From: an uncultured Acidimicrobiales bacterium
Lineage (GTDB): Bacteria; Actinomycetota; Acidimicrobiia; Acidimicrobiales; SZUA-35
DNA length: 64,000 nt
NCBI GenBank assembly: GCA_937922805.1
Contig: CALAJV010000007.1
Location: 85,023-149,022, forward strand
Reading direction: 5' to 3'
Of the stretch, positions 17,884 through 26,568 are shown piece after piece. Each line of letters opens with the position of its first letter. The first letter of the stretch is position 1. The notes under the pieces were generated by a model that worked only from the letters and a program-made list of their open reading frames with translations, had not been told where the DNA came from and searched no databases. The position numbers and the translations under genes were made by a program.

Positions 17884-18930
17884 CTATAGCGAACGAGAAT
17901 CGGAAGTCGATGCGGACTTGGCATCTTGTTCGAATTTGACGCTTCGCTCGACTGCTTGTTTGGTGGTATAAGTTGGCGTCCAGCTCAAAAGCCGCTTCGC
18001 TTTGGCGTTGGTGTACCGCAAAGCTTTGAATCGGGCGTGCAATCTATCGGGCACGGCGATGCCGGGGAACTTTGCTCGCCCCCCAAGTAGGTGCCGGTTA
18101 GCCGCTTTTACCGAGGCGGCAGCGCCCCGAAGAACCGGCCAGGGGACGAAGAAGGTATCTGGGGTGTCAATTCGTGCTTGAACTATTTCGGCGTACTCGG
18201 CTTGGGTTGGCAGGTCATCATCGACGATATTGATGACTTCGCTGGCCAAGGCTGGGTCAGTTGGGATCATCTCGGCCGCCTTAACCATCGCATTGGCGCA
18301 GTTCTCGACGTAAGCCAACGGCAGCGTAGCCTTGGCACCGATTCGCATGAATTTGGGTCCGACTTCGGCGCCAAGGAGGGCATGCCATAGGTTGTCCGGC
18401 CCATAGATCATTCCGGGCCGCAGGATCACGACGTTGTTGTCTTCTTGAGCGCCCCACGAGCGGTACAGATCTTCTTGCAGGAGCTTTGTTCGGGCGTACT
18501 CGTCCCGAAGCTCGGGAGCAGTGTCGACTGGCGAACTCTCATCGATCAGTGTGCCGGAGGCAGTGTTGAGGTAGTCGTAAACCGAGAAGGTGCTGACGCC
18601 AACCAGGTTTGAAACGTTGGCCTCAGTCATCGCAGCCAACAGATTCTCAGTGGCAACAACTGTGCCGGCGAATTGGGTCGCAAAGTCGCCCGCTTTGGCT
18701 GCGGCAAGATGAATGACGACATCAACGTCCGCCAGGGACTCGACAAGCCCGGCTCTCGATCTAAGATCGACTCGTACTTGTTCGAGTGATTGTCCGTCGC
18801 CCGCATCTAGCTTGGTTTTTGATGATGGACGAACTACTGCTTTGACTGCGTTACCTGCATCAAGAGCAGCAGAAACAACGTATTTCCCGACGAACCCAGT
18901 CGCTCCGGTGATGTAGATTGTCTGTGCCAC
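17884..18930 (-). CDS. NAD-dependent epimerase/dehydratase (extended SDR)
   Basis: This 348-residue protein has a Rossmann nucleotide site at the start (YITGATGFVGKYVVSAAL), DVVIHLAAAKAGD, and the catalytic YARTK of the YxxxK motif near residue 138. The family modifies nucleotide sugars or related alcohols. It starts at a GTG whose first base is shared with the stop of the upstream Gfo/Idh/MocA gene, so the two are translationally coupled and probably act on the same sugar. The substrate is unknown. Confidence 0.85.
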   Translation of the reverse strand: MAQTIYITGATGFVGKYVVSAALDAGNAVKAVVRPSSKTKLDAGDGQSLEQVRVDLRSRAGLVESLADVDVVIHLAAAKAGDFATQFAGTVVATENLLAAMTEANVSNLVGVSTFSVYDYLNTASGTLIDESSPVDTAPELRDEYARTKLLQEDLYRSWGAQEDNNVVILRPGMIYGPDNLWHALLGAEVGPKFMRIGAKATLPLAYVENCANAMVKAAEMIPTDPALASEVINIVDDDLPTQAEYAEIVQARIDTPDTFFVPWPVLRGAAASVKAANRHLLGGRAKFPGIAVPDRLHARFKALRYTNAKAKRLLSWTPTYTTKQAVERSVKFEQDAKSASTSDSRSL

Positions 18931-20072
18931 TAGAGTTTCACCTCATCAGAAAGGAGCCGGTCGACAAGTTCGGATGTCGCCAGCATCTGATCCGGGGTAA
19001 CTGGCAATGCCGTACCGTTGGCTAGGGCCGTGTAAGCCTCGTCGAGCATAAGGTGTAACCCTTCATAGGGCGAATGTTGGAGAATCTTCCGACCGAGGTT
19101 TCGTACTCCGTCTCGGATCAGCCCGCCACCGTTAGCGATGTGGTTGACGATTGGGGATAGTTGCGAACCACCAGGTCGGGGTCGGACAACATTCACATAC
19201 GGTTGGAATAGATCGGTTTCAGCCCAACCTTGGGAGCCTCGAACCGTTACCGTGAAGGCATCTGGCCCGGTATTTGCGCTGAATCTGAGCCGGCCATGAA
19301 CGGCGCCGTGGGGCCCGTCGCCAATAAGTAGCGCATCGAGATCGTCGTAGCGAAAATCGGCCCGACCTTCATGGTTGCTCCAGGCGGCTGCGATCCGATG
19401 GAAGTTCACTTCGGACGAGAAGTTGAGGAGCAGATACCCGAAGTGAGTCGTGAAGTCGTGAATCACGCCAGCCGGCATTTTGTGAATCGGACTAGGCAAG
19501 TTGCGGTCCCCGAATCGGCCATCAGGATCGGTTACCGGAAGTGAAATCCTTACTTCTACTTCGCGGACAGCGCCAAGAGCGCCGTCATCAACCAGCTGGC
19601 GCATTTGCTGGACTCCGCGGTTGAACCGATAATTGTGGCTCTCCATAAGATGGCGATCGTTGGCAGCGGCTGACGCCAAGAACGACTTTAGATCTGCGGC
19701 GTTGTCTGTGATCGGCTTTTCGCAAATCACATGACTTCCCGCTTCTAGACACAGGGTGCCAATACCCAGGTGGGTCTCGGGTGGGGTTAACACATGAACG
19801 ACATCGGGTTTGGCCGTCTCCAGAAGCTCAGCGATGTCGGTGTAATAGCCGCTAGCCCCGTACTGCTGAGAGGCATAGGAAGCCGACGCTTCTGACAAGT
19901 CGCAAACGCCGACGAGCCGTATTCGACCGGCCACGGTTCCGACTGCGGGGGCCCGGCCGGAAAGAAACGCCAGGTGTTCCTGAGAAATTCCTCCCGTGCC
20001 GACAACGGCAGCTTTGAGAGGAAGCGCTTGAGTCAGCCCTGACTGTGGCGACGGATCAACACTTGAATTCAT
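18930..20072 (-). CDS. Gfo/Idh/MocA-family oxidoreductase
   Basis: This 380-residue protein begins its Rossmann domain with AAVVGTGGISQEHLAFL. VVHVLTPPETHLGI and the catalytic-lysine motif CEKPITDNAADL follow. The C-terminal alpha/beta domain contains MPAGVIHDFTTHFGYLLLN with the usual His. Members oxidise or reduce sugars, often UDP-sugars at C3. It opens the minus-strand group of four, overlaps the SDR by one base, and faces the WecG/TagA gene across about 260 bp of intergenic DNA. Confidence 0.88.
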   Translation of the reverse strand: MNSSVDPSPQSGLTQALPLKAAVVGTGGISQEHLAFLSGRAPAVGTVAGRIRLVGVCDLSEASASYASQQYGASGYYTDIAELLETAKPDVVHVLTPPETHLGIGTLCLEAGSHVICEKPITDNAADLKSFLASAAANDRHLMESHNYRFNRGVQQMRQLVDDGALGAVREVEVRISLPVTDPDGRFGDRNLPSPIHKMPAGVIHDFTTHFGYLLLNFSSEVNFHRIAAAWSNHEGRADFRYDDLDALLIGDGPHGAVHGRLRFSANTGPDAFTVTVRGSQGWAETDLFQPYVNVVRPRPGGSQLSPIVNHIANGGGLIRDGVRNLGRKILQHSPYEGLHLMLDEAYTALANGTALPVTPDQMLATSELVDRLLSDEVKL

Positions 20073-20336
20073 GTCGTCAGTCTATGGCCAGTTGCCTCTT
20101 TGCCTATCCAATTTGGCATGAGTGGATGTGTACGGCGCTTTCCGGGCTAGTGGGCCCAGTTCATTGCTGACACTACGAGATTTGGCGGCTCGCCGACTTC
20201 GACCGTTACCGTTCCAGTCTGAGGAAAATTGCTATGGCTTCCCACTTCTTCGGACGACCCCGGTAACTTGAAAAGGTTATGTTTCGCGTCCGACAACACC
20301 TGCAAAAGAGTCACAAGTCTCGTTTGGGCGATATCA

Positions 20337-21173
20337 ATGGATAGCCGCTCGCGAGATGGATCAATTGCGTCGTTAGAACGGGTCCCGCTTTTCGGGCTGA
20401 ACTTTATCGACTCTGCTTCTCTGGACGAGGTGGCCGATGCCATCTTAGATTTTGACGCTGCATCGATCGGGTCTGAGAGTCCGACATTGCCCGTGGTTCT
20501 TACCCCTAATGTTGACATCGTCGTCAGGCTCGATGGTATGAAGGGCTCCGCCGATGCCGAAATGTTCGAAAAGGCCGAATTTTGTTTACCGGATGGTCAA
20601 CCAATTGTCGCTGCCTCTCGCTTGTTTGGATCAAAGTTGAGAGCCAGGCTGCCAGGAAGCGGGCTGTTCGAGATCATCTGGCCGCGGATAGCGGCCGAAG
20701 ATCGATCAGTTGTTGTAGTCGCTCCATCAACTGAGATCTCTGATCGGCTCGGTGCCGAACACCCAAAGGCCAACTTCATAATTCCGCCAATGTTCGATGT
20801 CGATGATCTGGAAGCTGCTGCTGGCATCGCGTCTGACATCTCTAGAGAACTGAGCGCCTCCGGCGCAGACACCGTCATCATTGGGTTGGAAAGTCCGAAA
20901 GACGTTCGGATTATGACTAACTTGTTCGCCCATTGGCCGCCATCGTTGGCTAAGCCATTCTGTATTTGCGTTGGCGGCGGATTTGCTATGTACCTCGGAC
21001 TAAAGCGGCGGGCTCCGGCATGGGTTCAGAAAATTGGGATGGAATGGTTTTTCCGCTTCGCCCAAGAACCTCGTCGCCTGTTCCACCGGTACTTTGTTCG
21101 TGACGTTGCTTTCGTCGGCGTGGTCTGGCGTGAGCTGCGGAGCAGGAAACGCCGTCGACGCTCAGCTAGTTGA
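20337..21173 (+). CDS. WecG/TagA/CpsF-family glycosyltransferase (GT26)
   Basis: About 278 residues from the ATG at 20337. The family signature is present: VVLTPNVDIVVRL, FCLPDGQPIVAASRLFG, and IGMEWFFRFAQEPRRLFHRY near the end, where the family has GLEWLYRLxQEPRRL. Such enzymes add N-acetylmannosaminuronic acid or ManNAc-type sugars to polyprenyl-linked GlcNAc as the second step of surface-polymer synthesis. In-frame codons upstream of 20337 give a Cys- and Arg-rich stretch that does not look coding. The tail is basic (RSRKRRRRSAS), fitting peripheral membrane binding. Confidence 0.85.
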   Translation: MDSRSRDGSIASLERVPLFGLNFIDSASLDEVADAILDFDAASIGSESPTLPVVLTPNVDIVVRLDGMKGSADAEMFEKAEFCLPDGQPIVAASRLFGSKLRARLPGSGLFEIIWPRIAAEDRSVVVVAPSTEISDRLGAEHPKANFIIPPMFDVDDLEAAAGIASDISRELSASGADTVIIGLESPKDVRIMTNLFAHWPPSLAKPFCICVGGGFAMYLGLKRRAPAWVQKIGMEWFFRFAQEPRRLFHRYFVRDVAFVGVVWRELRSRKRRRRSAS

Positions 21174-21255
21174 CCGTAGCAAGTTGACGTTATGAGGCAG
21201 ATGACCTTGGTAGCGGTGCGGGGCAACCGGTCGTTCAGTAACTAAAGTTGGCGCC

Positions 21256-22098
21256 ATGAGTGTTTCTGTTGTTCTTCCGGTCGGCGGCGTCGATGATGAC
21301 CTTGGGCTGCAGCTTGCTGCGTTATCGGAGCAGTCGTTCGATCGAGATTTCGAAGTAGTCCTTTCGCTGAACTCGCCTGATCGGTCGCAATCCGATGCAT
21401 TAGATCGACTAGTCAGCCAACAGGAGCATCTCAACTGTCGGGTAGTGGACTCATCTGATGTTCGTAGTGCCTCGCACGCTCGAAACGTTGGAGCGGCCCG
21501 AGCTGATGGCGATGTCCTAGCTTTCTGCGATGGCGACGACATCGCCGATCAAGGGTGGCTGCAACATCTGGTGGCCCGAGTGGAACCTGGAGTTGCTGTC
21601 GGTGGGTTTCTCGAAGAAGACCTTTTGGCTGTTCCAGGCCAAGAGGAGTGGCGGCCGCCAGCTACCCCCGATAGCCTCCCGACATTTCTCAATCATCCGT
21701 TTTTGGTTTCAGCCAACATGGCAGTGACTCGGCATGCATTTGAACAAGTTGGGGGTTTTGATACCACGCTGACGCGGGGCGAAGACATTGCGTTTTCTTG
21801 GGATCTGATCGAATTGGGGATCGAAATGGCCTACTGCCCCGAGGCAATTATGTACTATCGGCACCGAAAAGGTCTTTGGCCGATGATGAAGCAACATTAC
21901 CTATACGGCATCGGATTCAGTCAGATTTTGGCCCGCCGTGGGCCCCCTGGCTCTGATGGTTCAGCGAGTCTTGGTGCTTTGCGGCCTAACAACCAAAAAG
22001 TTGATAAGAAAAGCATCCCGTATGTGCTGCGTCGCGGTTCAATCGCCTCGGGCCGAGTTGTAGGCCTAGTACAAGAGCGGGCCGCCCAACGTAGCTAG
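21256..22098 (+). CDS. Glycosyltransferase family 2
   Basis: This 280-residue GT-A enzyme begins MSVSVVLPVGGVDDDL. RSASHARNVGAARADGD and FCDGDDIADQGWLQHLV carry the nucleotide-sugar and metal-binding Asp residues. RGEDIAFSWDLIELG is the family ED motif. It lies in a plus-strand group with the WecG/TagA and Wzc-like genes. The lack of a long membrane segment suggests a cytoplasmic, membrane-associated transferase building a repeat unit. The sugar is unknown. Confidence 0.85.
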   Translation: MSVSVVLPVGGVDDDLGLQLAALSEQSFDRDFEVVLSLNSPDRSQSDALDRLVSQQEHLNCRVVDSSDVRSASHARNVGAARADGDVLAFCDGDDIADQGWLQHLVARVEPGVAVGGFLEEDLLAVPGQEEWRPPATPDSLPTFLNHPFLVSANMAVTRHAFEQVGGFDTTLTRGEDIAFSWDLIELGIEMAYCPEAIMYYRHRKGLWPMMKQHYLYGIGFSQILARRGPPGSDGSASLGALRPNNQKVDKKSIPYVLRRGSIASGRVVGLVQERAAQRS

Positions 22099-22196
22099 AT
22101 TCGTTTGGTAAGCTGTCAAATGATTGCCGTGTACTGACCACGGCGCATGTGCTTTGCTCCGACGTCGCCAGCGACGTCTGGCAAGAAGGATCCAAA

Positions 22197-23957
22197 ATGG
22201 AACTGTCATTCGTACTATCTGCATTGAGGCGCCGGTTTTGGGTCGTGTCACTTTTTGCGTTTCTCGGCGCCCTGCCGGGAATCCTGTCTGACCCGCCGGT
22301 TAGCAACGACTATGAGTCGGTGGCCAAACTATCGATTCAGCAGCCGAGCCAAGGCAACGTAACGTTCTTTCAAGTCGATCCTGACCGCTACTTGGTCGGC
22401 CAAATAAGCGAGCTGCAGAGCGTTTCACTTCTGCAAAGCGTCGTTGAGAATCTTTGTCTGAGAAACGAAGCAGGTATTCCTCTAGCTAGCTTGCCGCCGG
22501 ATGATCCCGATCGAGAGCCGGACGTCCAGTATCAATGCATCGAAGTTGACCAACAGAACGTTCAAGATTCGATCGAGATTGAGCAAGAAGATGGCGCTGA
22601 TGTTGTTTCGATTCGAGTCGTTGCCCGAGATGCGGCAACCGCTCAAGCAATTGCCCAGACGTTCGTAGACACCTACATAGGCGGCCTAGAGACCGACAGT
22701 CTTGATGATGAAGAGCTTGGTCGCGTTAGTGACAAGATCGACAAGTTAGAGGCACGATTAAGTGCACTAAACGACCGGCTCAAGCGAAGTATGGAAGGAC
22801 CAATCGAGCTCTCTCGAAATGCTCGAAATCCAATAGCCATCCCGCTACCTAGTGCGGTCGACCCCGCCGCTGTGTCTGAAATCAAACTGATTGAAAGCCA
22901 GCTCACGACGTTGTACGCCCAGCAGAACGCCCTTATCGGTGATTCGCGGCTTAGGGTCAACACCCGGGCATTCCAGCGGGCGACGTTGAATCAAGATCCA
23001 ATCCCAGTCGGCCAGCAGTTCTTGCTTGCCGGTGGTTTGTTCAGCGGGGCCATGCTCGGCCTGATTATTGCTCTGGCCTGGGCTCGATTCTCCACCAAGG
23101 TCCTTGATGAGGAAACCGCATCCGAGGTGCTCGGAATCCCGGTCGTGGCCGAATTCGCTCACTACCGATCAATTGCCCGACAACCGTTAGCTGCGTTCCA
23201 ATCCTTGCCCCGTTCAGCAGTGCCGATCGTCGATCAGCTCTGTGTTCGGGCCGAAGCCAAAGCCAGAATCGACGAACCGTTGGCCGTTGTCGTAGTTGGG
23301 ACGCAGCGAAGTGCAGGAGCCACGACGCTTTCGTTAGCGATGGCCGAACGATTCGCCAGTGGCGGCTCATCGGTCGTCCTAGTTGACGCTGACGTTCGAG
23401 ATCCCCGAATCACGGCAATATTTAACGCCACCAATGACGGCGGCGTTCCAGCCGTAGTGGCAAATGACGGCGCTCTTATCGATAACCGGGGGCGATCAGT
23501 TTTCACTCGAACTATGGATCCCGAGGTCAGCGTCTTGGGTCTTGGTCCAAACAGGGGAGCGGCGTCGTTGCGGCGAGAAACTGTTTCGGCCGTTCTTGAG
23601 GCTGCTCGAAGGAAGGCCCAAGTGGTTGTCTTCGATGGTGGTCCAGCCCTTGACCTTGCGTCTACGCTGCAGCTAGCTGGGCTGGCCGATGCTGTTGTTC
23701 TAGCCGTGCCGCTGGCTCGACAAAAGACCGACGCCTTAGGCGATCTATCTAGAGAACTTCGAAGCGTTCGAGACAAGCTGCTGCCGGTAGTGACCTCGCC
23801 CGCTCGCCGGTCAGCCAAGGGCGATGTAGTCGCCTTAGATGGTGCCATAGCGGTACCAGCCGGTGGGTTACCCGGCGGCGATCTTCCTCCGCCGCCCGGC
23901 GATTCGCAACAACCCCAAGATGAAGCGATGTCGTTCGGAAACGGACTAGGTCAGTAA
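22197..23957 (+). CDS. Wzc-like polysaccharide co-polymerase/ATPase with degenerate Walker A
   Basis: About 586 residues from the ATG at 22197, which has AAGAAGGA 6 bases upstream. Residues 1-300 form a Wzz-like part with membrane segments near 14-31 and 274-296 and a coiled-coil extracellular region. Residues 360-560 resemble the BY-kinase ATPase: VVLVDADVRDPRI (Walker A') and VVVFDGGPALDLA (Walker B). The Walker A region reads GTQRSAGATTLS, with Ala where Lys should be. The C-terminus is Pro/Gly-rich and lacks a tyrosine cluster. Kinase activity is therefore doubtful; a chain-length or scaffold role is more likely (inference). Confidence 0.8.
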   Translation: MELSFVLSALRRRFWVVSLFAFLGALPGILSDPPVSNDYESVAKLSIQQPSQGNVTFFQVDPDRYLVGQISELQSVSLLQSVVENLCLRNEAGIPLASLPPDDPDREPDVQYQCIEVDQQNVQDSIEIEQEDGADVVSIRVVARDAATAQAIAQTFVDTYIGGLETDSLDDEELGRVSDKIDKLEARLSALNDRLKRSMEGPIELSRNARNPIAIPLPSAVDPAAVSEIKLIESQLTTLYAQQNALIGDSRLRVNTRAFQRATLNQDPIPVGQQFLLAGGLFSGAMLGLIIALAWARFSTKVLDEETASEVLGIPVVAEFAHYRSIARQPLAAFQSLPRSAVPIVDQLCVRAEAKARIDEPLAVVVVGTQRSAGATTLSLAMAERFASGGSSVVLVDADVRDPRITAIFNATNDGGVPAVVANDGALIDNRGRSVFTRTMDPEVSVLGLGPNRGAASLRRETVSAVLEAARRKAQVVVFDGGPALDLASTLQLAGLADAVVLAVPLARQKTDALGDLSRELRSVRDKLLPVVTSPARRSAKGDVVALDGAIAVPAGGLPGGDLPPPPGDSQQPQDEAMSFGNGLGQ

Positions 23958-24057
23958 ACCAGTAGTGCTTGGCGGGTTGAGGAGAGCTGTCCTAACGCGT
24001 GCCAGGTTCGCCCCATATGTTGTTAATTCAACATGCAGTCATACGTAGGAGAGAGTC

Positions 24058-24858
24058 GTGAGTAGCCCAAATCCAGCTGATGTACCTGTTGTTATTCTCT
24101 GCGGCGGTCAGGGAACCCGTATTCGCGAAGCGTCGGAGAAGCTACCGAAGCCTTTGATCAACATCGGCTCTCAACCGGTGTTATGGCACATCATGAAGCT
24201 CTATGGCCATCACGGGTTCCGTCGATTCGTACTCTGCCTGGGCTACAAAGCGTGGGACATTAAGCAATACTTCTTGCAATACGACGAGATGATGTCTGAC
24301 CTGACGCTGCACATGGGCGAGGGGCGACGAGAGTTTCTCCAACGAGAGTCCTTGGACGACTGGGAAGTCTCGTTGGTCGACACGGGAATGGACACCGGAA
24401 CTGGTGGACGTCTGGCCTTAGTCTCTGAGTTGCTTGACACCGACTATTTCATGGTCACCTACGGTGATGGCGTGGCCGATGTCAATGTTGCTGGACAGCT
24501 TGAGCAGCTTGCCGCATCGCCGCTTACCGGAATGGTCACAGGGGTTAATCCCACCTCACGCTACGGCGAGTTGGCAGTTGCCGACGGAGTAGTCACAAAC
24601 TTCGCAGAGAAGCTACCAAGCGACGGCTGGGTGTCCGGCGGATTCTTCGCCTTCAAGCGAGAGTTCCTCAACTATGTCCCAACGGATGAACCTGATCACT
24701 TCTTCGAACAGGGTCCGATCCATCAGGTCACCAAAGAGGGCAAACTCGGCCTGTTTGCTCATCACGGCTTTTGGATGGGAATGGATACCTTCCGCGAGTA
24801 CACCGTTCTCAACGAGCTGTGGGCATCAGGCGAAGCCCCGTGGCAGATCTGGAAGTAG
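24058..24858 (+). CDS. rfbF: Glucose-1-phosphate cytidylyltransferase
   Basis: This 266-residue nucleotidyltransferase makes CDP-glucose from CTP and glucose-1-phosphate. It shows VVILCGGQGTRIREASEKLP, then PKPLINIGSQPVLWHIM and YGDGVADVN, the usual pattern of the RfbF/DdhA family. Its partner, CDP-glucose 4,6-dehydratase, is at 30.7 kb on the same strand, separated by three minus-strand genes. The start is GTG, with GGAGAGAG a few bases upstream. Together the two enzymes give CDP-4-keto-6-deoxyglucose, the entry to 3,6-dideoxyhexoses and some branched deoxysugars. Confidence 0.92.
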   Translation: MSSPNPADVPVVILCGGQGTRIREASEKLPKPLINIGSQPVLWHIMKLYGHHGFRRFVLCLGYKAWDIKQYFLQYDEMMSDLTLHMGEGRREFLQRESLDDWEVSLVDTGMDTGTGGRLALVSELLDTDYFMVTYGDGVADVNVAGQLEQLAASPLTGMVTGVNPTSRYGELAVADGVVTNFAEKLPSDGWVSGGFFAFKREFLNYVPTDEPDHFFEQGPIHQVTKEGKLGLFAHHGFWMGMDTFREYTVLNELWASGEAPWQIWK

Positions 24859-24861
24859 CTT

Positions 24862-26547
24862 TTAGATCCGCTGCAAATCGCCGGATCGATCTGAGCCTCG
24901 ATCTTCGATTTGTCGGTGCCGACCTCGTTTAGGGGTCGTCTCGCCGTAGATCTTCCCATAGCCGTAGCGAGAAGAAGATTCCTTTGCCCCCACCAGGCAT
25001 ACGCCCAGCACGTCGGCGCCAACGCCTTTAAGATTCTTAATGGCTTCTTCCAGCTCATCCTGGGTTGTCTCACCTGCCTTGGCCACGACGATGACCGCAT
25101 CGACTTGACGAGCGATTGACAGAGCATCAGACACGGGTAGCACCGGTGGGGCATCAAGGATGACTAGGTCTGCTTCGTTCTCAAGGTTACGTAGTAGTTC
25201 GCTGAAGGCTGGTGAGGCCACGAAATCGCCTGGGCTCGGTGGACGGGCGCCGGTAGGGATCACGACCATATTGGAGCGACGGTCATCGATTCTCAGTGCC
25301 AGCTTGTTGAACGGAGTGTCATGAAGGAGATTATCTGACAGGCCAGGCTCGTTATCGCAACCGAACACTTCGTGCACTCGCGGGCGGCGGAAATCAACGT
25401 CGGCGAGCACTACCCGGTGGTCAACCGCACTCATGGCCCAGGCCAGGTTGCACGATGTAGTGGTTTTGCCCTCACCTTGATTCGGGCTGGTAATTAGCAA
25501 CGAAGTTATCCGGCGACCAAGTAAAGCGAACTCGACTGCTGTTCGGACCTTCTGGTACCCGTCAGCGACTGGTGTAGCCGTTTCAGTCATGGTGGCCAAG
25601 GCTATGTCCGTTGAATTGAACTCTCGTCCGGGCTTCGGGATGATGCCAAGAAGTGGGGCTCCAGTAACGTTTACGTCGTCACCTGATTTGATCGAGCGGT
25701 CTAGGTTGTCGATGAGGACAGCTAAACCGGCGCCGAGAATCATGCCAACCATTCCAGCTAATGCCAAGTTTCGAGAAAGGGGAGCGTTGGATGAACCGAG
25801 CGGCTCGCCGGCAACCTGGACGACTCGAGCGGTGCCTGTTCGAGCCAGCTCGGTTTCTAGCTGGAGTCTCGTTACGTTTCCGGCAATAGTCGAGATCCGA
25901 GCGTCAATCAGTTCGAGCTCGACTTCAAGGTCAGATTTTAGCCGATTGATCTGATTTTCTAGTCGTACTTGTTGAGTCTCGCTAGTGGCGTTGGCCAGCT
26001 GATCCTCTAGTTGGTCGAGAGGATCGCGTACCTCTTGTCGGTCTTCTCGCAACTGACGCAAGTCGGCTTCGAGTCCTTCAGTCGCCGCTCCAATGCTGTC
26101 GGCTGCTTCTTGTTGCTTGGTCGACACATAGACTTCGGCCCACGTATTGGCAAAGAGTTGAGCATTCAGACTAGTGCTGGCGGTCGAGGTGAACGACAGT
26201 AAATCGGAGTTGTCACTTTGATCGATCCTCATATCGGGGGTAATGCCACCAAGTGCGGTGGTGACGCCGTCCCTGACCTGATCGCCCTGGGCGATATTTA
26301 TTTCGTTGGCCAAACCTCGATCAAGGAACCAGGGCGAACTCTCACCTTGAATAGCTCGTTGAGCTGCTGAGTCGGCCAAAAGGACCTGGGCCGTCGCGGT
26401 AAACCGCGGGGCCCGGGTCGACGTATACAACGTAGCGAGACCTAGCATTAGTGCTATTGGCAAAACAAACCACGGCCACCGGCGGAGGAAAATCCGAAAG
26501 TAGTCGCTGATTTCGAGGTCTTCTATCTCTGGCGATATTTGGGCCAT
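24862..26547 (-). CDS. Wzc-type tyrosine autokinase / chain-length determinant
   Basis: This 561-residue protein has an N-terminal Wzz domain with membrane segments near residues 27-41 and 261-280 and a coiled coil between about 150 and 240. The cytoplasmic BY-kinase domain is intact: SPNQGEGKTTT (354-364), VVLADVDFRRPR (379-390) and DLVILDAPPVLPVSDA (460-475). The tail carries a small tyrosine cluster, RYGYGKIYGE (527-536). It should phosphorylate itself and control polymer length and export. A low-molecular-weight tyrosine phosphatase at 32.8 kb is the natural counterpart. It is the last gene of the minus-strand set that includes the WbaP-like gene. Confidence 0.9.
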   Translation of the reverse strand: MAQISPEIEDLEISDYFRIFLRRWPWFVLPIALMLGLATLYTSTRAPRFTATAQVLLADSAAQRAIQGESSPWFLDRGLANEINIAQGDQVRDGVTTALGGITPDMRIDQSDNSDLLSFTSTASTSLNAQLFANTWAEVYVSTKQQEAADSIGAATEGLEADLRQLREDRQEVRDPLDQLEDQLANATSETQQVRLENQINRLKSDLEVELELIDARISTIAGNVTRLQLETELARTGTARVVQVAGEPLGSSNAPLSRNLALAGMVGMILGAGLAVLIDNLDRSIKSGDDVNVTGAPLLGIIPKPGREFNSTDIALATMTETATPVADGYQKVRTAVEFALLGRRITSLLITSPNQGEGKTTTSCNLAWAMSAVDHRVVLADVDFRRPRVHEVFGCDNEPGLSDNLLHDTPFNKLALRIDDRRSNMVVIPTGARPPSPGDFVASPAFSELLRNLENEADLVILDAPPVLPVSDALSIARQVDAVIVVAKAGETTQDELEEAIKNLKGVGADVLGVCLVGAKESSSRYGYGKIYGETTPKRGRHRQIEDRGSDRSGDLQRI

Positions 26548-26568
26548 TAGTCACCCATCTTGGCTTGT

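Noticed and set aside
20147..20518. Minus-strand frame opposite the WecG/TagA start region
   Set aside because: Part of it looks protein-like, but most lies antisense to a well-supported gene and no match was recognised.
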